DNA of 64,000 bases from an uncultured Proteiniphilum sp. (GCF_937873925.1 NZ_CALNAT010000002.1:12204-76203), one strand, 5' to 3'; counted from the stretch's first letter, positions 25,704-34,035 are shown. Made by a program: numbers and translations. Notes: generated by a model from the sequence alone, not told the origin.

Positions 25704-26412
25704 CAATATCACCGATAAGAAGTACTGGGACAACTACTGGAGCAATTACCGGTACGACAGGGTTCCCCAAAAAGTGGTATTCGAGAAATTTATGCCCAAG
25801 CTGACCTGGGGACAGGACTTTATCGAGATCGGCGGTTTCCCGGGAGTGTTTGCCGCCTTCTTCTACCGGCGGGGCGTCAGTGATGTAACCATACTCGATT
25901 TCCATATCAACAAAGAGATTGTCCGGAAGTTTGAGAAGACCAACGGCTTGCCGGAAGGAAGCATCCGGTGTATCGAAAGCGATTTTTTTGCATTTTCTCC
26001 TGATAAGAGATATGACGTGGTCTTCTCCTCGGGTTTTATCGAGCATTTCGAAGATACACGGGATGTGATCAGGCGCCATGTGGACCTGCTTTCGGAAAAA
26101 GGGCAACTGTTGATACTCCTCCCCAATTTCCTGGGATTGAACGGAAAGCTCCAGCAGCGGTTCGACAGGGAAAACCTGGACGCTCACAACCTACAATCGA
26201 TGGAGATATCCTACCTGAAAGAGATCATGCAGACATTCAATCTTCACGATGTATCGGTGGATTATCTCGGAAAGCCAATGCTTTGGCTCGAACCGAAACC
26301 GGAACACCGGAACAGGAGAAAGTGGGTGAAAATGCTGAGTTACGCCGTCAAATTATTCCCCGTGAAAGGAAAATTCCTGTCTCCCTTTATCGCTATATAT
26401 GCGAGAAAATAA
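25690..26412 (+). CDS. Class I SAM-dependent methyltransferase
   Basis: 240 residues. DFIEIGGFPGVFAAFF (about 43-58) is the SAM motif I; VTILDFHINKE supplies the acidic residue of motif II. YDVVFSSGFIEHFEDT matches the motif II/post-I area of ubiE/type-11 methyltransferases, and GQLLILLPNFLGLNG resembles motif III. It overlaps the preceding glycosyltransferase by 14 bp, so coupling is tight. Probably methylates a sugar or chain end in the same glycan. Confidence 0.85.
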   Translation: MKENNNITDKKYWDNYWSNYRYDRVPQKVVFEKFMPKLTWGQDFIEIGGFPGVFAAFFYRRGVSDVTILDFHINKEIVRKFEKTNGLPEGSIRCIESDFFAFSPDKRYDVVFSSGFIEHFEDTRDVIRRHVDLLSEKGQLLILLPNFLGLNGKLQQRFDRENLDAHNLQSMEISYLKEIMQTFNLHDVSVDYLGKPMLWLEPKPEHRNRRKWVKMLSYAVKLFPVKGKFLSPFIAIYARK

Positions 26413-26416
26413 GAAA

Positions 26417-27220
26417 ATGAAGAAGCTAACGGTCATAACGGTTACCTACAACGCGGAGAAAACACTGGAAGGAACATTGAAGAGCGTTCGCGAACAGACA
26501 TATCCGGCGATCGAGCAGGTGGTGGTGGACGGACGGTCATCGGATGGGACGGTATCTTTGATCAAAGCGTACGCCGATGAAAAAACGAAATGGGTCAGCG
26601 AGGCCGACAAAGGGCTCTACGATGCCATGAACAAGGCTATCAGCATGGCTTCGGGCGATTACCTCTGCTTTTTGAATGCAGGTGATACCTTTTTCTCGCT
26701 GGATACGGTGGAGAAGATGATGCGCTCATTCGATGGGGAGAGGCCACCCGATATACTCTACGGGGAGACAGCCATCGTGGACGATGAAGGCTTTTTTCTC
26801 CATATGCGCCGCCTGAAAGCGCCCGACAGGCTCACATGGAAGAGTTTTAAACAAGGGATGGTGGTCTGTCACCAGGCTTTTATCGTAAAGCGGGAACTGG
26901 CTGAACCCTACAACCTCTCCTACCGCTTCTCATCCGATTTCGACTGGTGCATCCGTATGATGAAGAAAGCTGCATCTATTCACAATACCCACCTCATACT
27001 GGTCAATTACCTGAATGAAGGGATGACTACGACCAACCGGAAGGTTTCATTAAAGGAACGTTACCGTATCATGGCGAAGTACTACGGACATATTTCCACC
27101 TTTTTACATCATATCTGGTTTGTGATCCGGGCGGTTTTGGAAGGAAAAAAGTTATACACCGTAGAAGAAGCCTTTGACGGACTACGGAAAAAAGAAAAAC
27201 AGCACTGCTCCAAAAAATGA
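26417..27220 (+). CDS. Glycosyltransferase family 2 (WcaA-like)
   Basis: GT-A fold transferase of 267 residues. KLTVITVTYNAEKTLEGTLKSV opens the nucleotide-binding domain, VVVDGRSSDGTV gives the first acidic loop, and WVSEADKGLYDAMNKAI is the conserved block of this subfamily. CFLNAGDTFF takes the place of the DxD region. The ATG at 26417 is preferred; an earlier one at 26399 would overlap the methyltransferase end by 14 bp and is possible. Last intact gene of this glycan operon. Its stop overlaps the start of a toxin remnant. Confidence 0.9.
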   Translation: MKKLTVITVTYNAEKTLEGTLKSVREQTYPAIEQVVVDGRSSDGTVSLIKAYADEKTKWVSEADKGLYDAMNKAISMASGDYLCFLNAGDTFFSLDTVEKMMRSFDGERPPDILYGETAIVDDEGFFLHMRRLKAPDRLTWKSFKQGMVVCHQAFIVKRELAEPYNLSYRFSSDFDWCIRMMKKAASIHNTHLILVNYLNEGMTTTNRKVSLKERYRIMAKYYGHISTFLHHIWFVIRAVLEGKKLYTVEEAFDGLRKKEKQHCSKK

Positions 27221-27384
27221 AACAGTTTCAGGTTGTTGTTTCTGAGGAAGCTAAATCAGACATTGATAATTTATTCGATTTTATAGTAACTGAATATAAA
27301 AGTGAATTAACCTTCAACCATTTCGGAAATATAAATGAAACGACGAAAACTGAAATTAGAAGAACTGAACCGTATAACTGTTGA
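27217..27384 (+). pseudogene. ParE/RelE-family toxin remnant
   Basis: A 55-residue frame whose first 33 residues (FQVVVSEEAKSDIDNLFDF and so on) match the N-terminal strand and helix of ParE-type toxins: a beta strand, then EEAKxDI and a tyrosine before the second helix. After NHFGNINET the resemblance ends and the frame runs into the start of the trmH-like gene. Full toxins are about 95-105 residues, so the catalytic or gyrase-binding C-terminal part is lost, and no antitoxin gene is adjacent. Its ATG overlaps the stop of the GT2 gene. Confidence 0.6.
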
Positions 27385-27871
27385 AGAGTTCCGTGAAGCA
27401 AAGAAAATACCGCTGGTAGTAGTGCTCGACAATGTGCGCAGCCGGCACAACATCGGCTCGGTATTCCGCACGGGCGACGCCTTTCGGGTGGAGGAGATAC
27501 TTCTCTGCGGCATCACCGGCACACCGCCCGACGTTGAAATTCACAAGACTGCCCTCGGCGCCGAAAATTCGGTAAAATGGCGTTATTCCGAACAGACCCT
27601 TTTAGCCGTAGAAGCGCTGAAAGCGGAGGGGTACACCGTCTTTTCGATCGAGCAGGCAGAGAGCAGCGTCTTGTTGGAAGAGATGCAACTGGAGAAAGGA
27701 AAAAAATATGCCGTGATCTTCGGACACGAAGTGTATGGCGTAGCACAACAGGTGATAGACGCATCGGACGGATGCATTGAAATTCCACAGTATGGCACCA
27801 AGCACTCCCTCAACGTATCAGTGACGGCCGGCATAGTGATATGGGATTTTTTTCAACGGCTCAGGGATTAG
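27335..27871 (+). CDS. SpoU/TrmH-family RNA 2'-O-methyltransferase
   Basis: 178 residues, a single SPOUT domain. Conserved motif 1 is VVVLDNVRSRHNIGSVFRTGDAF with the catalytic Asn and Arg; motif 2 is YAVIFGHEVYGV; motif 3 is CIEIPQYGTKHSLNVSVTAGI, which forms the knot and binds SAM. It modifies a ribose in tRNA or rRNA; the site is not predictable from sequence. It begins inside the toxin remnant and its 3' end abuts a relic of the lpxH 3' end. Confidence 0.93.
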   Translation: MKRRKLKLEELNRITVEEFREAKKIPLVVVLDNVRSRHNIGSVFRTGDAFRVEEILLCGITGTPPDVEIHKTALGAENSVKWRYSEQTLLAVEALKAEGYTVFSIEQAESSVLLEEMQLEKGKKYAVIFGHEVYGVAQQVIDASDGCIEIPQYGTKHSLNVSVTAGIVIWDFFQRLRD

Positions 27872-27877
27872 GCGTCT

Positions 27878-27907
27878 TCAGTTGCAGGCTCTCCCCGTCG
27901 AATTCTG
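27878..27907 (-). repeat. Relic of the lpxH 3' end (left repeat)
   Basis: On the minus strand this reads E-F-D-G-E-S-L-Q-L-K, continuing T-P-N-P-stop to 27861. The functional lpxH ends E-F-D-G-E-N-V-Q-L-K-Q at 28464-28493. The two 30-base stretches are about 80 percent identical and 586 bp apart, with mostly synonymous differences. Confidence 0.7.
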
Positions 27908-27960
27908 ATACCCTCTTTTTCTGTGCACAATATTTTTATTACAATGCATAGAAACTTTCT

Positions 27961-28287
27961 TTGTCCTTAAATCGATTCGTCTCGGTCAACAACACAGACT
28001 ATGTATTGACCGGCCGGACTATCCATGGCGGTGATTTGATATACCGGACCGTTGACAGGGACTCCATTTTCGGGACATTTACAAGTTCCGATGCGAGCAG
28101 GCTGTCGGACATCACGATGAATTATAATGACCGGGAATATAATTTCACCGTGGAGAAAACCAAAGACGGCATTCATTATTGCGTACTCAAACAAGACTTG
28201 ACGGCCCTGTTTTATGATAAGTACCCGAATGTGAATGAGGTTTCCGTAAAAACGTCTGCAATAAAGGTCTGGACGTCTTACAACTAA
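27961..28287 (+). CDS. Hypothetical protein within an inserted segment
   Basis: Open frame of about 108 codons with a TTG start; no upstream ATG is in frame, so it may be a 5'-truncated gene. The product is polar and strand-rich (DYVLTGRTIHGGDLIYRTVDRD; then YNFTVEKTKDGIHYC) with no signal peptide. I recognise no family. It lies inside the 27908-28463 segment that separates the old and new ends of lpxH, so it may be cargo or a relic. A second open frame (28308-28511, TTG start, MNIAEILRG) follows and runs into lpxH antisense; I see no support for it beyond openness. Confidence 0.35.
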   Translation: MSLNRFVSVNNTDYVLTGRTIHGGDLIYRTVDRDSIFGTFTSSDASRLSDITMNYNDREYNFTVEKTKDGIHYCVLKQDLTALFYDKYPNVNEVSVKTSAIKVWTSYN

Positions 28288-28434
28288 AATGCGACTATTC
28301 CCCGCATTTGAATATAGCAGAAATCCTCAGGGGAGAGCTGAAGGAAGAACCGTTGGATCCTCCCGATTACCTGACTAAGGATGCCCTTGCTTATGCCCTC
28401 AACAGATGCATGGCCGGGATGGGGATTGTCGGTG

Positions 28435-29205
28435 TCAAAATAAACCGGCTGACCGGTACTGTTTCAATTGTACGTTTTCCCCGTCGAACTCTGCATAGGA
28501 AAAAAGAGTGAGCCAGTCGCCCAGCATGATCACGCGGCTCTGCTCCGCGACAGGCAGGTCGAGCAAAACATGGCGGTGCCCGAAGATAAAGTAGTTGACA
28601 TCAGGCATCTCTTTGAGCTTATTTTTCGCGAAACGGATCAGGTATTCCCGCTCCTCTCCCAAATAGGGGGTGACGCCTCCACTCTCGCGGCTGCTGTTCG
28701 ACCAGGCGTGCGCCAGCGGTATAGTCCAGCGCGGATGAACGGCCGAGAAACATTTCCGCAGAAATTTACTGTGAAACAGTTTCCGGAGAAAGTGAAACGA
28801 ACGGGAATCATCCCCCAGGCCGTCGCCATGGGCAAGGAAGAACTTGCGGCCCCCTATCTCCGTGATAAACGGTTCTGAATGCAGGATCATTCCGCACTCA
28901 ACAGATAGGTAGTCGGTCAGCCAAAGATCGTGATTCCCGGCGAAGAAATGGACTTCCACACCGGTATCGCCCACTTCAGCCAGTTTGCCCAGGAGACGTG
29001 TAAACCCTTTAGGTACGACATACCGGTATTCATACCAGTAGTCAAAAATATCTCCCATCAGAAAGATCGCAGCGGCATCATGCTTCACCTCATCGAGCCA
29101 GCGGCACAATTTACGTTCCGTTTCAATGGAGTCGGTATGCGATTTGGAGCCCAGATGGGCATCGGCAAGAAAATAGACTTTATTTTTCACGGTCAATTTA
29201 TTCAA
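28435..29205 (-). CDS. lpxH: UDP-2,3-diacylglucosamine diphosphatase (LpxH)
   Basis: Lipid A biosynthesis: hydrolyses UDP-2,3-diacylglucosamine to lipid X at the inner membrane. 256 residues, calcineurin-like fold. Metal ligands are seen in order: FLADAHLG, MGDIFDYWYEY, FFAGNHDLWLTDY, FLAHGDGLGD and FIFGHRHVLLDLP. Two downstream genes are not involved; upstream in the same direction are DUF59 and radC. The last residues (QYRSAGLF) are apparently supplied by an inserted segment, because an older 3' end survives at 27861-27907. The change lies beyond the fold core and should be tolerated. Confidence 0.92.
   Translation of the reverse strand: MNKLTVKNKVYFLADAHLGSKSHTDSIETERKLCRWLDEVKHDAAAIFLMGDIFDYWYEYRYVVPKGFTRLLGKLAEVGDTGVEVHFFAGNHDLWLTDYLSVECGMILHSEPFITEIGGRKFFLAHGDGLGDDSRSFHFLRKLFHSKFLRKCFSAVHPRWTIPLAHAWSNSSRESGGVTPYLGEEREYLIRFAKNKLKEMPDVNYFIFGHRHVLLDLPVAEQSRVIMLGDWLTLFSYAEFDGENVQLKQYRSAGLF
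28464..28493 (-). repeat. lpxH 3' end (right repeat)
   Basis: In-gene copy of the 30-base repeat described at 27878; it marks the point where the inserted segment joins lpxH. Confidence 0.65.
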
Positions 29206-29222
29206 CCATCCCTTAACTCCAA

Positions 29223-29540
29223 TTACATCATTCCCAGTTCCAGCAAGGCCTCTTCACTCATCATCGACCGATCCCAGGGAGGATCGAAAGTGAGGTCGAT
29301 ATCCACTTTATTGACCTCCGGGATCGATTCTACCTTCAGCTGCACATCCATCAGTATAAAATCGGCCGCGGGGCAACTGGGTGAAGTGAATGTCATCTCA
29401 ATGGTGACATTATTCTCCTCATCGATATCCACATCGTAAATCATTCCCAGGTCATAAATATTCACAGGGATTTCGGGGTCGTACACCGTGCGGAGCATGA
29501 CCACTATCTTATCTTGTAATGCTTGTAACGCTTCGTTCAT
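29223..29540 (-). CDS. DUF59/MIP18-family iron-sulfur assembly factor
   Basis: 105 residues. VYDPEIPVNIYDLGMIYDVD is the family hallmark, and TFTSPSCPAADFI carries the conserved cysteine implicated in cluster handling. TFDPPWDRSMMSEEALLELGMM is the standard C-terminus of the bacterial (SufT/PaaD-like) form. Works in maturation of Fe-S proteins in the cytoplasm. Lies between radC and lpxH in one operon (48 and 17 bp gaps). Confidence 0.9.
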   Translation of the reverse strand: MNEALQALQDKIVVMLRTVYDPEIPVNIYDLGMIYDVDIDEENNVTIEMTFTSPSCPAADFILMDVQLKVESIPEVNKVDIDLTFDPPWDRSMMSEEALLELGMM

Positions 29541-29588
29541 AATCTTATTTTCTATTAAACCGGTTAGCCGGCATATTGTTTAATTGCA

Positions 29589-30278
29589 TCAGATGATTCC
29601 TTCGTCCGCAAAACTGAAATAACTATCGCCACAGACGATAATGTGGTCGAGTAGCGAAATATCCATCCATTGGGCCGCCTCTTTCAATTTCTTTGTAAGA
29701 TGCGTGTCCTGCGGACTCGGCCTGCATTGGCCGGAAGGATGATTGTGCCCGAGCACAACCCCTGAAGCATACTGGCTGAGCGCTTCCCGGAGGATCAACC
29801 GGACATCGACCACCGTTCCCGAAATGCCGCCCCGGCTCACCTGAATGGTGCTGAGCACCTTGTTGGAGCGATCGGTCAGCAGGGCCCATGTCTCCTCATG
29901 ATTCAGGTCGGAAAGCAGGGGAAAGAAATACTCATAGGCGATCTTCGATGAAGTGATCTTTCTCCGGTGGGGCGTTTCAACGGCCTTCCTTCGCCGTCCC
30001 AGTTCAAGGGCTGCAATTACGGTTACCGCTTTCGCCTGGCCGATACCACGGAAACCACTCACCAGATCGGATACGCTCATCCGGGCCAGCTTATTCAGGT
30101 CGTTACCGGCTTTGGATAAAATATGCTGGCTCAACTCTACCGCGCTCTGCTGATCATTGCCCGAGCCGATAAGGATGGCGAGAAGCTCCGAATCGGAAAG
30201 TACTGAAGCACCTTTCAGCAATAACTTTTCACGGGGACGGTCCTCCTCCGCCCACTGTTTGATGCTTAACCTGCTCAT
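29589..30278 (-). CDS. radC: RadC/JAB-domain protein
   Basis: 229 residues, full length. A helix-hairpin-helix part (about 1-95, with GFRGIGQAKAVTVIAALELGRR) is followed by the JAMM metalloprotease-like domain with VVLGHNHPSGQCRPSPQD (about 176-193), giving HxHx7SxxD. The historical repair role is doubtful; RadC proteins may be involved in recombination or mobile-element biology. First gene of the radC-DUF59-lpxH operon. Its leader, from the promoter at 30472, is filled with hairpin elements. Confidence 0.93.
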   Translation of the reverse strand: MSRLSIKQWAEEDRPREKLLLKGASVLSDSELLAILIGSGNDQQSAVELSQHILSKAGNDLNKLARMSVSDLVSGFRGIGQAKAVTVIAALELGRRRKAVETPHRRKITSSKIAYEYFFPLLSDLNHEETWALLTDRSNKVLSTIQVSRGGISGTVVDVRLILREALSQYASGVVLGHNHPSGQCRPSPQDTHLTKKLKEAAQWMDISLLDHIIVCGDSYFSFADEGII

Positions 30279-30285
30279 AACGGCT

Positions 30286-30468
30286 CACTGAAGTTAGACG
30301 ATTTCAAATACTTTGGACTATTTCCTATCAGACTTTTTCTCGCGACAATATAATCCGAATAAATTCGTCTTCTGTATTCCGCTTAACGAAAAAGTTTCCG
30401 CCATGGCATAATGCAAGCCAGCTCGCTTTCTGCTCATTGGGCTTAACGAAATAGTTCTGCGTTCGGCA
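30286..30468 (-). repeat. Hairpin leader element, tandem copies (before radC)
   Basis: Sense strand is minus. The clearest copy (30394-30452) reads CGTTAAGCCCAATGAGCAGA, a stem GCGAGC-TG-GCTTGC with a following unpaired A, then ATGCCATGGCGGAAA. A second, decayed copy (30330-30393) has CGTTAAGCGG and the stem CGAAT-TT-ATTCG, and a remnant of a third end follows toward 30286. It lies between promoter and start codon, as at wzx and DUF5020. Confidence 0.75.
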
Positions 30469-30471
30469 AAG

Positions 30472-30479
30472 CAAATATA
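30472..30479 (-). promoter_or_regulatory. -7 promoter box of the radC operon
   Basis: Reads TATATTTG on the minus strand, about 195 bp before the radC ATG; the first hairpin copy starts about 20 bp after it. Confidence 0.5.
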
Positions 30480-30552
30480 CAAAGAAAATTCCGATATGGT
30501 CAAGTTCCGGTTTCAAATAGTTCTGTTACCCGTCACATAACGTCTGTTCAAT

Positions 30553-31314
30553 TTATCGTACGAACACCCACGTATCCTCTTTCGAAAGGGTAGGATAGAA
30601 AAAATATCCTTCGTAATCGAACCCTTTCACTTCTTCGGGGTCGGCAAGCCTGTTTTTGATGATAAAGCGGGACATGAGCCCGCGTGCTTTTTTGGAATGC
30701 ACCACAATCTGTTTCAAATCGTCATTCTCCTGTTGCAGAAACTGGATGTCGATGATTTTCGCACTTCTCGGCAGTTTGTTTTTCCGGACTACCTTTGCAT
30801 ACTCTTTGGATGCCACATTGATGATGGTCTTATCCCCTTTCCGAAGTTTTTTCGAAAGATACGTATTGACCTTCTCCTGCCAGAAATCGTACAGCGTGTT
30901 ATATCCCTGCGGCACAATTTTTCGCTGCATCTCAAGCCGGTAAGGCTTAATCGCATCCAACGGACGGACAATACCGTATAATCCGGAGATGATATTGAGG
31001 TGCTGCTGTGCAAAATCAAAATCCTCCACAGAGAAATCATGGGCGTTCAGCCCTTTGTATGCGATGCCGTTATATGCCAGCGATGCGGATTGTTGCGGTG
31101 TGGACCTGAGATCGAACATCTGGAAGTATCCATATACTTCATGTGCCATTTTGGCACTGATCTTCATTTCCACCGCTATCTCCTTTTCCGGTAATTGCCT
31201 GCATACAGCCGCCAGTTCTTTCGTCTTTTCCGGAAAAAGCGGCTTAGTGGATTTTATATCTCCCGCTCCACCCGAAAAATCCATCAACTTGGCAGGTGAA
31301 AGAATTATTTGCAT
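30553..31314 (-). CDS. yaaA: YaaA/UPF0246-family peroxide stress protein
   Basis: 253 residues, normal for the family. The N-terminus MQIILSPAKLMDF, the block SLAYNGIAYKGLNA, IISGLYGIVRPLDAIKPYRLEM and the C-terminal FDYEGYFFYPTLS are diagnostic. Members bind DNA and limit intracellular iron during peroxide stress. It follows the ATPase gene at 31328 by 13 bp in the same direction and probably shares its promoter. Confidence 0.95.
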   Translation of the reverse strand: MQIILSPAKLMDFSGGAGDIKSTKPLFPEKTKELAAVCRQLPEKEIAVEMKISAKMAHEVYGYFQMFDLRSTPQQSASLAYNGIAYKGLNAHDFSVEDFDFAQQHLNIISGLYGIVRPLDAIKPYRLEMQRKIVPQGYNTLYDFWQEKVNTYLSKKLRKGDKTIINVASKEYAKVVRKNKLPRSAKIIDIQFLQQENDDLKQIVVHSKKARGLMSRFIIKNRLADPEEVKGFDYEGYFFYPTLSKEDTWVFVR

Positions 31315-31327
31315 ATTATTGATTTTA

Positions 31328-32455
31328 TCAAAACCTTCTCACATTTTTCTTAAACCACAATTTAAAAATAGGGTCGTTGAAACTGACGGTTTTACCCGAG
31401 ATATCGATCAATTCCTTGTTTTCAAGCGATGTTTTCAATCGCCTTATATTGGCCGATGTCCCCAACTGATAACGTACCAAGTTCTCGCTGCGGGTAAATT
31501 CGGACGTTACACCCACGGCAACAGCGTAGAGAAAATTAAGCTGATAGGTAGTCAAACCATCTATATACTTAAAATAAAGCATCGAATTTTGATTCAGCAA
31601 ATCGGTATATGCTGCTTCGAAACCGGCTTCAGTAGCCTTTACATCCGTTTGTACCCATAAGAGCCACGCAAGCTGCTGCACATACGATGAGTGATTCTCC
31701 ACCGTGAGACAAATTTTTTCCGCAAGTTGGGGTGATATCTGCTTTCCGGTAACTTCAAACCGGCGACAGATAAACGCTATCCAGTCGGCCGTATTAATTT
31801 TCTGCAGATAGATTACATCACCGAATTTATAAAACGGCATGCTTTGTTTCGAAAACAATTTAGTCATCAAGTGCTGTTTGCTCCCATAAAGGCAATAGGT
31901 TACATCCTGATGCAACTGCCATGCCGACCGCAATTTCCGCTGAAAATAGAGCGCATTGTCAAATTCGGCGATTTGCTGAAACTCGTCCAGACATACCACC
32001 ATGTGTATGCCTTTTTCCTTCGCGATTTTTTGGGGAAGATTCAGCACCTCTTCATTCTGTTGCTGATTGGAAAAATCGAACGAAAGTGTAAAATCGGTCA
32101 TCGGGTCGACGCCGAAACTGATCCTGGGAACCAATCCCGACAAAAAACGTTTCGCGTTTTCCACCCATTCTTCCCATCTGCTTGCCGTTTGCTTGATCAA
32201 CTCGGTGGCATACAGCGTGTAGAACTCTTCCGCGTTACGGCACGCGAATACATCCATAGTGACCACTTTCAGATTCGATGAACGGACATCTTCACTCACT
32301 TTGCGCACAAGTGAAGTCTTGCCCCAACGACGCGGCGAAATAAGTATTGTATTCACACCATACCTGAAATTTGCCGACAGGCGCTTTGCGTCTGTTTCAC
32401 GGTCGGTAAACCATTCGCCCCATGTGGCCAAACCAAAAATAAACGGATTCTCCAT
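31328..32455 (-). CDS. AAA-type ATP-binding protein (archaeal-ATPase-like)
   Basis: 375 residues. The Walker A is ILISPRRWGKTSLVRKV (about 38-54) and the Walker B-like strand is MVVCLDEFQQIAEF (about 152-165). The C-terminal half has a winged-helix-like segment (FTRSENLVRYQLGTSANIRRLKTSLENKELI) and a strongly basic end (FKLWFKKNVRRF). The family is patchily distributed in Bacteroidota and often variable between strains; its role is unknown. The promoter region carries a 15-bp tandem repeat (32496-32550), so expression may vary. Confidence 0.88.
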   Translation of the reverse strand: MENPFIFGLATWGEWFTDRETDAKRLSANFRYGVNTILISPRRWGKTSLVRKVSEDVRSSNLKVVTMDVFACRNAEEFYTLYATELIKQTASRWEEWVENAKRFLSGLVPRISFGVDPMTDFTLSFDFSNQQQNEEVLNLPQKIAKEKGIHMVVCLDEFQQIAEFDNALYFQRKLRSAWQLHQDVTYCLYGSKQHLMTKLFSKQSMPFYKFGDVIYLQKINTADWIAFICRRFEVTGKQISPQLAEKICLTVENHSSYVQQLAWLLWVQTDVKATEAGFEAAYTDLLNQNSMLYFKYIDGLTTYQLNFLYAVAVGVTSEFTRSENLVRYQLGTSANIRRLKTSLENKELIDISGKTVSFNDPIFKLWFKKNVRRF

Positions 32456-32476
32456 GTACTTACCTCCTTTCCGCTA

Positions 32477-32484
32477 CAAAGATA
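32477..32484 (-). promoter_or_regulatory. -7 promoter box of the ATPase/yaaA operon
   Basis: Reads TATCTTTG on the minus strand, 21 bp before the ATPase ATG; 15-bp tandem repeats lie immediately upstream. Confidence 0.6.
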
Positions 32485-32495
32485 AGTAAAAAGAA

Positions 32496-32550
32496 TTACA
32501 AACAACTTTGTTACAAACAACTTTGTTACAAACAACTTTGTTACAAACAC
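32496..32550. repeat. 15-bp tandem repeat, 3.7 copies, upstream of a promoter
   Basis: Unit TTACAAACAACTTTG occurs perfectly three times (32496, 32511, 32526), followed by 10 bases of a fourth. On the minus strand it covers the -33 region and beyond of the ATPase promoter and offers a TTTG motif once per unit. Exact identity of copies indicates recent expansion. Confidence 0.95.
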
Positions 32551-32658
32551 ATGAATTCCAAAATCGGTTCAAAATAAAATAGTTATCCAAAAAAATCGAT
32601 AATATTTTTTAGAATTTCAAGTATTAAAAAACATCAAATTTAATATATGCAGGCTCTC

Positions 32659-33339
32659 TTACCCTTTCGGATTCCGTTCATCTTTCACTGCCCTATTCAA
32701 AAATGCATTGAGTGGATATTGGATCTTGCAGAGTTCTATCAACCGGTCGATCAGCCCGTCCTGAAGGAAAAACTCATTTTTGAGAGGATAATAAGTGATA
32801 AAGTGTTTGTTTTTCAGCAGGTCGATTTCCTTAAAATCTTTCGGATAGCCTTTTGGCGGATTTTTTAGTTTTTCCTCAGCGGATAGTTCGGGGAAAGTTT
32901 TTTTGAATTTGCGGTTATCAAGGATATGCCGGATCTCATCGGGATATTGATAAATTTCGTTCCTGACAGACTCTAACGCGGCAGGATCAGGATTATAAAT
33001 ACCACCGGCAAAAAATGACTCATCCGGCTGTATGTGAATGTAATATCCGGCTAACCGGGTTTTCTTGCCACCATTCCCTATAAAGGCGCTGAAATGGGTC
33101 TTATAAGGTGTTTTATCATGCGAGAATCGGGTATCACGATAGATACGAAAGATACACTCATTGGCCGTAACCGTTCCGATACCCGGATCCAGCTGAGCAA
33201 GCGGCACAATGAGTGTATCGATAAAAGTTTCAAAGTCGGCCCGGACTTCATTATACTCGAATTTATGCTCGTTAAACCAGTTGCGGTCGTTATACATCTG
33301 CAACCGGACAAGAAAATCGAATATACTACTGAAATCCAT
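32659..33339 (-). CDS. DUF2461-domain protein
   Basis: 226 residues matching the DUF2461/TIGR02453 family: LQMYNDRNWFNEHKFEY at the N-terminus, CIFRIYRDTRFSHDKTPYKT in the middle, and YYIHIQPDESFFAGGIYNP. The FRxYRDxRFxxDKxPYK block is invariant in the family, whose function is unknown. Starts 24 bp after efp in the same direction, so it is co-transcribed with it. Confidence 0.93.
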   Translation of the reverse strand: MDFSSIFDFLVRLQMYNDRNWFNEHKFEYNEVRADFETFIDTLIVPLAQLDPGIGTVTANECIFRIYRDTRFSHDKTPYKTHFSAFIGNGGKKTRLAGYYIHIQPDESFFAGGIYNPDPAALESVRNEIYQYPDEIRHILDNRKFKKTFPELSAEEKLKNPPKGYPKDFKEIDLLKNKHFITYYPLKNEFFLQDGLIDRLIELCKIQYPLNAFLNRAVKDERNPKG

Positions 33340-33363
33340 CCGTTTAAATACTATTTACAATTA

Positions 33364-33927
33364 TTATCTGACACGTTCAACGTATGATCCGTCACGTGTA
33401 TCCACTTTGATCTTTTCACCCGTATCGATGAACAGGGGTACCCGCACTTCGGCACCTGTCTCTACAGTGGCGGGTTTCAGCGTATTCGTCGCAGTATCGC
33501 CTTTAATACCCGGTTCGGTATAAGTAATCTCCAGTACGACATGTACCGGCATTTCGGCGGTAAGGATCGTGCCGCTTTCGGCATGGATCTGCACCTCCAC
33601 GATGTCTCCTTCTTTCAGGAACCGTACCCCTTCGATCTGCTCTCCCGGAATGGGGATCTGTTCGAAAGTTTCGGTATTCATAAAATTATACCCCATATCA
33701 TCGCGGTAAAGATACTGGAACGGGCGGCGTTCAATACGCACCTCATCCACCTTTACACCCGAATTGAATGTTTTTTCAAGTATACGTCCCGAAGTTACAT
33801 TTCTCAGTTTAGTCCGGACAAAAGCCGCACCTTTACCCGGTTTCACATGAAGGAACTCCACGATGAAATAATACTGGCCGTCCAGATCGATGCACATCCC
33901 GTTCCTGAAATCAGCAGTTGTCGCCAT
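33364..33927 (-). CDS. efp: Translation elongation factor P
   Basis: Relieves ribosome stalling at polyproline stretches. 187 residues with three OB-like domains. The tip of domain I is [18 protein letters not shown], with Lys32 at the position that is modified in some bacteria. Domain III carries the family block [26 protein letters not shown]. Its promoter box lies at 33967. The DUF2461 gene follows. Confidence 0.97.
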   Translation of the reverse strand: MATTADFRNGMCIDLDGQYYFIVEFLHVKPGKGAAFVRTKLRNVTSGRILEKTFNSGVKVDEVRIERRPFQYLYRDDMGYNFMNTETFEQIPIPGEQIEGVRFLKEGDIVEVQIHAESGTILTAEMPVHVVLEITYTEPGIKGDTATNTLKPATVETGAEVRVPLFIDTGEKIKVDTRDGSYVERVR

Positions 33928-33966
33928 AAGCTATTTATTGTTACGATTTTATATTGGTTGAGGCCG

Positions 33967-33974
33967 CAAAAGTA
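33967..33974 (-). promoter_or_regulatory. efp: -7 promoter box of efp
   Basis: Reads TACTTTTG on the minus strand, 39 bp before the efp ATG. Confidence 0.55.
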
Positions 33975-34035
33975 GTCATTTCAAACGACATACACAAGCG
34001 AATATACTCCATGCTCACCGGCAGGTGAAAAATAG

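Noticed and set aside
28308..28511. Second frame in the lpxH insertion (MNIAEILRG...)
   Set aside because: TTG start, no recognisable family, overlaps the lpxH 3' end in antisense; kept only as a remark.
30318..30516. Open frames of about 61 codons on the minus strand before radC
   Set aside because: They lie wholly within tandem hairpin elements and begin at the element's own ATGAGC; they reflect repeat sequence, at most a micro-ORF, not a gene.
32353..32550. Frame encoding FVTKL repeats on the minus strand
   Set aside because: It is the 15-bp tandem repeat read in one frame, overlapping the ATPase gene in another; no support as a protein.
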